DNA of 64,000 nt from positions 186,001-250,000 of the forward strand of contig JAHCMK010000002.1 in the NCBI GenBank assembly GCA_019192445.1, in the 5' to 3' direction. The position numbers were made by a program, and so were the translations under genes. How positions within the stretch are numbered: position 1 is the stretch's first letter; each line of letters opens with the position of its first letter. The DNA comes from Oceanococcus sp. HetDA_MAG_MS8 (GTDB lineage Bacteria > Pseudomonadota > Gammaproteobacteria > Nevskiales > Oceanococcaceae). Below, in pieces: positions 47,064 through 54,391 of the stretch. The notes under the pieces were generated by a model. That model was given only the letters and a program-made list of their open reading frames with translations, made no database searches and was not told the origin of the DNA.

Positions 47064-48874
47064 GGAGATAGATCCGTGCAGCCAATCCTGGCTGAGGTTT
47101 GAGAATGTGAGCAGGCCAAGGCCTGTGTTGCGAAAAATCCCGCGTGATGCCCCTGGGGCGATATCGCCACGGGCTGCCACCGCCATGCGACCCCGAGTTC
47201 ACGCTGCGCCTCGGCGATCTTGGCGGCCGACCAGCGCTGGGCAAAGCTGATGAGCACGTAATCCACGCCGTAATCCGCTAATAGCCCGGAGCTGGGATGG
47301 GCATACCAGCCTTTGAGCGCTTCCCGCGCTCGGTTCGCCGCAGCTGAAAAAGACTCAATTTGCCGGAGATGCGCCGCCCATCCTGACCAAGTCGGCATGG
47401 CGCACAGCGTCGGGATAGCCGGGTCCAAGTTATAAGCGTCGGTGCTGATAGGGGCCAAGACCGTCCCCGGCGTCTGCTCGCACAAGGCGGCAACCAAAGC
47501 CTGATTATCAAGGCCGGGCAGCATGGCCTGACTGTGCAGACGCCAGTTAGGGTTGGTCTGAGCTTCAAGGTAGCGCACACCGACATCCCGGATCTGCAGA
47601 GCTGCTGGAGGCGCCAACAGAGCCAGCATCAAAACCATACCCCAGGTGCCATGCGGGCGGCGCGAGGCCAAGATCAGCAGACTCGCCGTCCACCCGAACA
47701 ACGCCAAGCTGCCTGTTTTCAGTACGCTGTTGAAACGCTCATAGGCCCCCGAATAAGCATCATCCAACAAGATAAGCTCTAAGCTCAGAACGGCCATAAC
47801 GAACACGGCAGGCAACAAGGCCCAGCTCCAAGCCAGCGACCGCCCACGCCGGTGGTCCTGCCAACACAGTGCCAACCAGGCCAGTGTTGCCAGCACCTGC
47901 GGCCACCAAATTAAGCTCCATTGACCAAGCTTGCTACGCGCGGCTGCGGGAACCCAATTCAGCTGCACGGCCCCCGTACTCTCAAAGTGCGCGAAAAACG
48001 GCCACCACAACAGTAAACCGGCCGCTGCGGCTCCTAGGACAACACCGGGTAGCAGCCATACTCTGCGGCGAAGAATGAGCATGCCACTCAGCACACCCAT
48101 GTAGAGGGGGAGCATCCAGGCATTCACGGCGTAAGCCAGCGGCAGCAAGGCGCCAGGCAACACTCCGTCCATGATGCCGGCGCGTCCACCATGGCGCTCC
48201 GCAGGCTGCTCTTGTTGGCGGCCACCCAAAAACCACAGCAATAGCAACGCAAGCACCAGCACTCCCCACACTGGCGGGTGCAAATCCTGCAGCTCCAAGA
48301 TCAGATGCGCCAGACTTTCGATGGGATAAGCCTGTCCGTTCATCAATGCTTGAGCCCAAGCGAGGTCCCCGGCGCGGTCTGCCCACTCCGGCAACCGCAC
48401 ATGCGCCATCCCCCTAAGATGGCCGGGGACATCGACCCAATTGGCGCCCACGATCAGGCTTAATCCAGTCGCGGGGAAGGTGGCCACAATGGCGGCAGGA
48501 ATGCGGTACCAGTAGGGCCCCGCCAACATCAGCCAGCACAGAGCAAAGACCGCCGCTGGCAGCGCGATAAGGCCGAGCACATAGGTGCTTCCCACACCCA
48601 CACCAAGGGCCGCGCCTAACCACCCCAAAGACGCCAAACCAAAGTTGTAGTAGTGCTGGACTAGGCCACCGGGCGCCCACAACTCGGGCGTAGGCCAGCC
48701 GGCCTGCAGCCAGCCAGCGGCCAAGTAATGCAGATCATAAAGCCCTTCCCCATAAGCATCGACGCGAAAGTGCACACCCACACTCAGGTACAGCAACCCG
48801 GCCATGAGTAACCCCGCGCCCACGGCACCGGCTATGTGGCTCGCTTTTCGCCCCAATGATGGCGGCCAACGCAT
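47060..48874 (-). CDS. DUF2298-like multi-spanning membrane protein
   Basis: A 604-residue integral membrane protein with about 12 hydrophobic segments and a C-terminal soluble part of ~170 residues. Luminal motifs YGEGLYDLHYLAAGW, HYYNFGL, HPPVWG and YERFNSVLKTG resemble those of the DUF2298 (Chlor_Arch_YYY) family, relatives of GT-C glycosyltransferases and mannosyltransferases. It could transfer a sugar from a lipid carrier, but this is only structural similarity. ATG 48874 with AGGGAG upstream; a GTG at 48883 is possible. First gene of the four-gene operon ending at 42333. Confidence 0.7.
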   Translation of the reverse strand: MRWPPSLGRKASHIAGAVGAGLLMAGLLYLSVGVHFRVDAYGEGLYDLHYLAAGWLQAGWPTPELWAPGGLVQHYYNFGLASLGWLGAALGVGVGSTYVLGLIALPAAVFALCWLMLAGPYWYRIPAAIVATFPATGLSLIVGANWVDVPGHLRGMAHVRLPEWADRAGDLAWAQALMNGQAYPIESLAHLILELQDLHPPVWGVLVLALLLLWFLGGRQQEQPAERHGGRAGIMDGVLPGALLPLAYAVNAWMLPLYMGVLSGMLILRRRVWLLPGVVLGAAAAGLLLWWPFFAHFESTGAVQLNWVPAAARSKLGQWSLIWWPQVLATLAWLALCWQDHRRGRSLAWSWALLPAVFVMAVLSLELILLDDAYSGAYERFNSVLKTGSLALFGWTASLLILASRRPHGTWGMVLMLALLAPPAALQIRDVGVRYLEAQTNPNWRLHSQAMLPGLDNQALVAALCEQTPGTVLAPISTDAYNLDPAIPTLCAMPTWSGWAAHLRQIESFSAAANRAREALKGWYAHPSSGLLADYGVDYVLISFAQRWSAAKIAEAQRELGVAWRWQPVAISPQGHHAGFFATQALACSHSQTSARIGCTDLSP

Positions 48875-49231
48875 GCATCGCACTCCCTAATCGTCGCCAT
48901 GCAGTATGCCAGGGCAAAGGCTGGATGCTGCGGCGCAATACCACCTTCGCCGTGTAGGTCTGAACTGACGCAGGCCAGACGCCGCGGGGCACAACCCCCC
49001 GCCGGGGCCATCATCATTGCGCAGCGTTACTCGGTGACACTGCGGGAAAGCGCACATCGACCGGTCGCTGAGCTGATTGGCACCCAGCGCACATCACCGA
49101 CGCTACAGCGCAGCCACCATGAAGCGATGGCTGCGCCTCCAGCTCGGCCGAGTGCGCCCTAAGCCCTGGGCCAGCGCCCAAGGCAAGGGCAGAGCGATAA
49201 GGCGAGTGTGGGGCCGTTCAGCCCCGGGACA
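48875..49231. other. Intergenic stretch with an inverted repeat, no gene
   Basis: About 350 bases. Short open frames here show no pattern. CGCAGCCA (49109-49116) and TGGCTGCG (49128-49135) form an 8-bp stem with an 11-base loop, without a T run. The promoter of the leftward four-gene operon must lie near its right-hand start. Confidence 0.5.
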
Positions 49232-49642
49232 CTAGCCCAGCAGCAGATACAGCCAGTAGGCCAATACAACCCACTGCACCACCAAGCCAGTGGCGCGCAT
49301 TAGCACGAAGATGGGCCCTGCAGAGATCAGATGCACTACCGTTTGGAAGAGCCGTCCTGCCAAGAAGACAAAGGCCAGGGAATCCAGCAGCGACACCTGG
49401 CCCAGCATGTAGGCGGCCAGGACCACAGCAGCGTAAACCGGTAGGTTTTCCAGGCAATTCATGTGCGCGTGTTCGAAACGACGCACCCAAGCCGGATCCT
49501 GATACTCAGGCGCGCCGCGGGTCCAGGCATTGGCCTTGGCTTGGCCGGCCAGCACACGAGTCACCCTAAAACCGACATAAACCACCGCCAGCACCAATGT
49601 GAGGACGGTAAACAGCAACAGCACCTGAATGGCTGGACTCAT
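49232..49642 (-). CDS. MAPEG family membrane protein
   Basis: A 136-residue four-helix membrane protein of the MAPEG (eicosanoid and glutathione metabolism) family. Signatures are the N-terminal helix, then RRFEHAHMNCLENLPVYAAVVLAA (the glutathione-binding H-x-N-x-x-E-x-x-P pattern is present) and the LAFVFLAGRLFQTVVHL helix. Bacterial members are membrane glutathione transferases of unclear substrate. The gene is divergent from mgtE, and no partner is apparent. Confidence 0.92.
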   Translation of the reverse strand: MSPAIQVLLLFTVLTLVLAVVYVGFRVTRVLAGQAKANAWTRGAPEYQDPAWVRRFEHAHMNCLENLPVYAAVVLAAYMLGQVSLLDSLAFVFLAGRLFQTVVHLISAGPIFVLMRATGLVVQWVVLAYWLYLLLG

Positions 49643-49668
49643 GAGTGTCTCCCTGAAGATGGTTGAGG

Positions 49669-49692
49669 CAGCGTGACACCCCTGTCACGCTG
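49669..49692. promoter_or_regulatory. Perfect 10-bp palindrome between MAPEG gene and mgtE
   Basis: CAGCGTGACA, loop CCCC, TGTCACGCTG: a perfect 10-bp inverted repeat, 70 bases upstream of the mgtE start and 27 bases upstream of the divergent MAPEG gene. It could be a regulator operator or a leader hairpin of the mgtE transcript. No T run follows, so it is not a simple terminator. Confidence 0.6.
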
Positions 49693-49761
49693 GGGCCGAG
49701 CATAGCAGCATGGCAGAGCTGCGCCGCCCCTGAGATAATCTGTGCTCGCCTGCTACTGAGG

Positions 49762-51105
49762 ATGCCGACCACCATGAGCCGCCAGATCGAACACCTGCGC
49801 GAAGCCATTGAGTCTGGCAAACATTCACCAGTACGGCGCATTCTGGCCTCATTAAACCCGGCCGAAATCGCGGGGCTGATTGAGTCCCTGCCGCCGGGCG
49901 AGCGGGAAATCATTTGGGTATTGGTCGACCCAGATGACGTGGGCGAGGTGCTACTGCACCTGGGTGAAGAGCTGCGCGCGCACCTCATCGACACCATGGA
50001 AACCGACGCTGTGGTAGCCGCAGCCGAAAGCCTGGACGTCGATGATCTGGCCGACTTTATCGATGACCTACCGGAAACGCTCACCCAGCAAGTTCTAGCC
50101 TCCATGAATGCAGCGCATCGCGCGCGCTTGCAACAGGTTCTGAGCTACGACTACGACACCGCCGGTGGTTTGATGAATACGGATGCGATCAGCATCCGGC
50201 CCAACGTCACTATTGACGTCGTGCTGCGCTACCTGCGTATGCGCACCGAACTACCCGAACACACAGATTCGCTGTTCGTTGTGGACCGCTTTGGCCACTT
50301 TTTAGGCCAAGTGAAGCTCACCGAACTGGTCACCCAGCCCATCGACAGCACGGTGAGCGACGTGATGGACCGCAACTTTGCGCCCATTCCCGTGAACCTC
50401 TCATCCAGCGAGGTGGCTCAGCGCTTCGAAAACCGGGACCTGGTGAGCGCGCCCGTGGTCGACGGTCAGAATGTGCTGCTCGGCCGCATCACCATCGATG
50501 ACGTGGTGGACGTGATTCGGGACGAAGCCGAACACAGCATTTTGTCGCAGGTGGGTCTGGATGAAGAAGATGATGTCTTCGCTCCGATTCGTAAAAGCGC
50601 CACCCGCCGTGCGGTTTGGCTGGGCATTAATCTGCTCACTGCATTCATTGCTGCAGGCGTGGTGGGCCTGTTCCAGGCCACGTTAGATGAAGTGGTGGCT
50701 TTGGCCGTTCTTATGCCGGTGGTGGCTAGCATGGGGGGCATTGGCGGCAGCCAGACTCTCACCCTCATGATTCGCGGCATGGCTTTGGGTCATATCAGTA
50801 GTGCCAATGTGGGCGCCTTGCTCCGGCGCGAGGTCGCGGTGGCCTTTCTGAATGGGGTGTTTTGGGCCTGCGCTGTCGGTTTAGTGGTTAGCCTGTGGTT
50901 CGACAACATCATGCTGGGTAGCGTCATCGCCATGGCCATGCTGATTAATCAACTCAGTGCCGCCTTTACCGGTGTGGGCTTGCCGATGCTGCTCAAGAAA
51001 CTCGACATCGATCCTGCGCTCGCCGGGTCGGTGGTGCTGACCACCGTCACCGATGTGGTTGGCTTTTTCGCCTTCTTAGGTCTGGGCACCGTGATCCTAC
51101 TCTGA
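49762..51105 (+). CDS. mgtE: Magnesium transporter MgtE
   Basis: A homodimeric Mg2+ channel with cytoplasmic magnesium-sensing domains. 447 residues: MgtE_N superhelical domain ~1-130 (SLPPGEREIIWVLVDP, DADDL-type acidic repeats), a pair of CBS domains ~135-260 (YDYDTAGGLMNTDAISI, LVSAPVVDGQNVLLGRITIDD), and five membrane helices ~285-447 with MPVVASMGGIGGSQTLTLMIRG, the pore signature. The ATG at 49762 or 49774 (MSRQIEHL) is the start, with TGAGG just upstream. The stop overlaps the end of the convergent SanA-like gene by 9 bases. Confidence 0.94.
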   Translation: MPTTMSRQIEHLREAIESGKHSPVRRILASLNPAEIAGLIESLPPGEREIIWVLVDPDDVGEVLLHLGEELRAHLIDTMETDAVVAAAESLDVDDLADFIDDLPETLTQQVLASMNAAHRARLQQVLSYDYDTAGGLMNTDAISIRPNVTIDVVLRYLRMRTELPEHTDSLFVVDRFGHFLGQVKLTELVTQPIDSTVSDVMDRNFAPIPVNLSSSEVAQRFENRDLVSAPVVDGQNVLLGRITIDDVVDVIRDEAEHSILSQVGLDEEDDVFAPIRKSATRRAVWLGINLLTAFIAAGVVGLFQATLDEVVALAVLMPVVASMGGIGGSQTLTLMIRGMALGHISSANVGALLRREVAVAFLNGVFWACAVGLVVSLWFDNIMLGSVIAMAMLINQLSAAFTGVGLPMLLKKLDIDPALAGSVVLTTVTDVVGFFAFLGLGTVILL

Positions 51106-51771
51106 GCGATCCAAGCCTCCGTGCTTCCTCGCCATCGAGGTTTCGCTGGGTTGCACCGGAAAGTGTGGCTGGGTGTCCAGAAGATAGATATCAAGCACCG
51201 CCAATACCCGCGCCAAAACCTCACGCCATTCGGTCCGCCAGCGCTGGCGCAAACTGGGGCCCGGCGCAATCAAGCCCTGGGCGGACAAACCATCAGCATC
51301 GGCCAAAAACAGGGCTCGGTAGAGGTGATAAGCCTGACTCACGATGATGATTTCCTGAGCGTGGAATACATCCCGTGCCCGGCGGACTGAGTCGAGGGTG
51401 CGTCGACCCGCATAGTCGAGCACCAAGGCGGAGTCGGGCACACCGTGTTTGAGCATGGCTTCACGCATGCGCTGAGGCTCGTTGTAGTAACGGGTCGGGT
51501 TCGCCCCACTGAGGAGCAAAGTTTGCACTCGACCACTGTGATAAAGCTCGGCGGCGGCTTGCATGCGGCCGGCAAAGTGAATGGACGGTTCACCACCCGC
51601 ACTCCATACGCTGGTGCCCAACACCAGCGCCATCGGCATCGGTCGCAGCTGCTCTGGCTGCACCTGCATCCAAGATTGGTAGCGCCACATCATCCAGCCA
51701 CTGGCTCCCGCCAGTAGCGCTATGGTCAGTGCCAGAAACACCCCGCAGGGCCAAATCAAATGACGCAGCAT
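51097..51771 (-). CDS. SanA/YdcF-like DUF218 membrane-anchored protein
   Basis: A 224-residue protein with one N-terminal membrane anchor (PCGVFLALTIALLAGASGW) and a DUF218 domain: ALVLGTSVWSAGGEPS, RMQAAAELYHSGRVQTLLLSG, YYNEPQRMREAMLKHGVP, LDYAGRRTLDSVRRARDVF and IIVSQAYHLYRALF. This matches SanA of enterobacteria closely; SanA helps maintain envelope barrier function (vancomycin exclusion) by an unclear mechanism. Its start codon overlaps that of the divergent glycosylase-like gene at the sequence CATGCC, and its end overlaps mgtE. Confidence 0.9.
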   Translation of the reverse strand: MLRHLIWPCGVFLALTIALLAGASGWMMWRYQSWMQVQPEQLRPMPMALVLGTSVWSAGGEPSIHFAGRMQAAAELYHSGRVQTLLLSGANPTRYYNEPQRMREAMLKHGVPDSALVLDYAGRRTLDSVRRARDVFHAQEIIIVSQAYHLYRALFLADADGLSAQGLIAPGPSLRQRWRTEWREVLARVLAVLDIYLLDTQPHFPVQPSETSMARKHGGLDRSE

Positions 51772-52351
51772 GCCTAAGCCACAAGCAAGATCCGTGTCAG
51801 CAGCGGATCAACAATCCCAAGTCCGCGCACAGTGTACGGCTTCGCAAGCTGACCAGGGTTTGCCCCCCCTGCTTCCACCCCGGCCAGAGTTACTGATATT
51901 AGGCAGCATGCCCAGTCAGGCTTCGCTGCGCGAGCAGCAATACTATGCCCATCCACAGAATCGCTTTTGGCCACTCTGGGCCCAGTTATTAGGCACCCAG
52001 CTTCCGCCGAGTTATGCGCAGCGTGTGGATATGCTCAAGCAGGCCGGGGTTGCTGTCTGGGATGTGCTCGCCGAATGCCAGCGTCCTGGCAGTCTCGATG
52101 CCTCGATCGTGCCGGACAGCGTGCGCTGTAATGACATCAGCAACTTGTTAACAAGCCACCCGACGATACGCATCATTGGCTGCAATGGCGGCTTCGCGGC
52201 GCGAACCTTTCAACGCCAGATGCTGCCGACACTACCCGTCGCCGTGGCTTGGGTCAGCCTGCCCTCTACCAGCCCCGCCAATGCCCGTTGGCGACTTCCC
52301 GATCTGGTTGAGCGCTGGGCTGAGCAACTGCAGCTCACACCCCCAGAGTAA
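51770..52351 (+). CDS. Hypoxanthine-DNA glycosylase-like (uracil-DNA glycosylase superfamily)
   Basis: Probably removes deaminated purines (hypoxanthine) from DNA. The uracil-DNA glycosylase fold signature for this branch is LILGSMPSQASLREQQYYAHPQNRFW, followed by GVAVWDVLAECQRPGSLD and the late motif LPSTSPANAR. 193 residues; the ~40 residues before the domain are Gln/Ser-rich and may not be translated, since a GTG at 51794 is also possible. The predicted start is back-to-back with the SanA-like gene. The family call rests on these motifs; catalytic details are not proven. Confidence 0.85.
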   Translation: MPKPQARSVSAADQQSQVRAQCTASQADQGLPPLLPPRPELLILGSMPSQASLREQQYYAHPQNRFWPLWAQLLGTQLPPSYAQRVDMLKQAGVAVWDVLAECQRPGSLDASIVPDSVRCNDISNLLTSHPTIRIIGCNGGFAARTFQRQMLPTLPVAVAWVSLPSTSPANARWRLPDLVERWAEQLQLTPPE

Positions 52352-52462
52352 ATCTCTCAACATCGAAGAAGCAGTGACCTAGTGCCCTGTCTCCGAAGAC
52401 AGAAGAACCTACGCGGCTGGACGCAGCGCAAGCGCCATACAACAAGCCCGCAGTTGCTGTAG

Positions 52463-52897
52463 TTAGGGCAGCGGGGGCATATACCGCGGCGGCGGTGGCA
52501 GCCGTTCTTCAGAATAAACCCGCGGCCGCACGCAAGCAGCCAATAGCCAATGCACTAAAGGATAGGTAGCCGCCAAGAAGAAGCTAGCCGCAGGGTCAGA
52601 GCCCAATGCCGGATAGAGCATCCAACCCGCCAGGCCCAGCGCAATGATCAAGGCCCGAGTCCGCAGCAAATCCGGATGCAGCCAACGCATGAAGAGCACC
52701 AAGGGACAGGCACAGAGCATCACCACAACCAACTGCTCGCTAAAGCGTAGCAGTGAGATTTCCAGGTCTGGTTTGCCCTGCAGGGGGTGCCAGGGCATAG
52801 GGTGTGTGTCCAACCAGGAGAAGGCCAATAGCAGCAGCAGCGCATAGCCCAAAGCCAAGGCCACATCTCCGAGTAAATGCTTCCACTGATACGCCAT
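52463..52897 (-). CDS. Small membrane protein of unknown function
   Basis: A 144-residue protein with four hydrophobic segments and a Pro-rich C-terminal tail (PPPPRYMPPLP). The ATG at 52897 has GGAGG 5 bases upstream, much better than the in-frame ATG at 52945. No family recognised. It lies between the glycosylase-like gene and the VWA gene, on its own transcript as far as can be seen. Confidence 0.72.
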   Translation of the reverse strand: MAYQWKHLLGDVALALGYALLLLLAFSWLDTHPMPWHPLQGKPDLEISLLRFSEQLVVVMLCACPLVLFMRWLHPDLLRTRALIIALGLAGWMLYPALGSDPAASFFLAATYPLVHWLLAACVRPRVYSEERLPPPPRYMPPLP

Positions 52898-53011
52898 AAA
52901 CCCTCCAGGCATGGGGTGGCTCTGTATTCCACCTATGCAGGGCATAGGCCGTGGAACCGGATGGTGCAGCGCCGGCTCCGTGGCGCCAATTTTACCTGAG
53001 CGCGTCGCCTT

Positions 53012-54187
53012 CTAGGCTAACAAGCGTTTCACTGCTGCATCCAGCCCTGACAAACTCAGGGGATACATGCGGTTCTCAAAAATTTCCTGCGTAATCTGCA
53101 CGCTGGGGTTAAAGCCCCAATGCTCCTCTGGCTCGGGGTTGAGCCATACCGCCTTTTTGAAATGACGCAGCAAACGCTCCGCCCAAACCTGACCGGACTC
53201 CTCGTTCCAGTGCTCCACGCTGCCGCCAGCATAGGTGATTTCGTAGGGGCTCATGGTGGCATCGCCGACCACAATGACCTTGTAGTCCTCACCATACTTG
53301 TGCATCAAATCCCAGGTGGAGGTCTTTTCAGTCTGACGGCGCAGGTTGTCCTTCCACACTGATTCGTAAATGAAGTTATGGAAGTAGAAATACTCCATGT
53401 GCTTGAACTCAGCGCGAGCCGCACTGAACAGCTCTTCGCAAACCCGCACATGCGGGTCCATAGAACCGCCCACATCGAAAAACAGCAGGACTTTTACCGC
53501 GTTGTGCCGCTCCGGCACCATTTTGATGTCGAGATAACCGGCATTGCGGGCCGTGCTACGAATGGTGTCGTCCAGATCCAGCACATCGGCCGCGCCCTCA
53601 CGCGCGAACTTACGCAGCCGGCGCAGCGCCAGCTTAATGTTGCGGGTGCCTAATTCAATGGAGTCATCCAAGTTGGCGTAATCACGCTTCTCCCAGACCT
53701 TAACCGCACTACGGTTACCGCCTTGGCCACCAATACGCACGCCCATGGGGTTGTAGCCGGAATTGCCGTAGGGAGAGGTCCCGCCGGTACCAATCCATTT
53801 GTTGCCCCCTTCGTGGCGCTTCTTTTGTTCCTCCAAGCGCTTCTTCAGCTGTTCCATCAGCTCATCCCAGCCCCCCATGGCCTGAATTTTCTTCAGTTCC
53901 TCCTCCGTCATTTGCAGCTGCTTCATGGCTTGAATCCAGTCTTCGGGGATCTGCTCAAAGATGCCCTCCATGGACTCCTCGACGCCCTGGAAATAAGCGC
54001 CGAATACCTTGTCGAAGCGGTCGAACTTGGTTTCGTCCTTGACCAAGCTGGCACGCGCCAAATAGTAGAACTCGTCAATGGAGCAAAAAGCCACGTCCTT
54101 GCTCAAGGCCTCGACCAAGGTGAGGTACTCGGTAATGGAGGGCTTTAGTTCTGCTTTGCGTAGCGCGTAGAAGAAATCCAAGAGCAT
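53012..54187 (-). CDS. VWA domain (CoxE-like) protein
   Basis: A 391-residue protein of the VWA/CoxE-like family. N-terminal helical part (FFYALRKAELKPSITEYLTLVEAL), a Glu/Lys-rich middle with a Gly-rich stretch GGTSPYGNSGYNPMG, then a von Willebrand factor A fold: LLFFDVGGSMDPHV gives the D-x-G-x-S metal site, with VVVGDATMSPYEI further on. Members usually act with a MoxR-type AAA+ ATPase as a metal-dependent chaperone or activator. Here no MoxR gene is adjacent: the flanking genes are a small membrane protein and a divergent DUF3604 gene. Confidence 0.9.
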   Translation of the reverse strand: MLLDFFYALRKAELKPSITEYLTLVEALSKDVAFCSIDEFYYLARASLVKDETKFDRFDKVFGAYFQGVEESMEGIFEQIPEDWIQAMKQLQMTEEELKKIQAMGGWDELMEQLKKRLEEQKKRHEGGNKWIGTGGTSPYGNSGYNPMGVRIGGQGGNRSAVKVWEKRDYANLDDSIELGTRNIKLALRRLRKFAREGAADVLDLDDTIRSTARNAGYLDIKMVPERHNAVKVLLFFDVGGSMDPHVRVCEELFSAARAEFKHMEYFYFHNFIYESVWKDNLRRQTEKTSTWDLMHKYGEDYKVIVVGDATMSPYEITYAGGSVEHWNEESGQVWAERLLRHFKKAVWLNPEPEEHWGFNPSVQITQEIFENRMYPLSLSGLDAAVKRLLA

Positions 54188-54391
54188 GGAGACATGCCAG
54201 AGTTCGAACAGACGCTCAGTGTACGCAATGACCGCCTACGGCTGGCGAGCTAGCGACCACGCTGCTGCACGCGCAGGACTGGTCGCGTTGAGGCTGAGCC
54301 CGCCAAACCCGCTTCTCTGAGTTATTGACGACTTATTGTCAGCATGTCAATTTATCCGTGCCGTAGAGTGCACCTGCGGCGAGGAGACAAC

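Noticed and set aside
49642-49762. M-box riboswitch upstream of mgtE
   Set aside because: The leader is too short (about 120 bases) and lacks the M-box conserved core; only one simple hairpin is seen.
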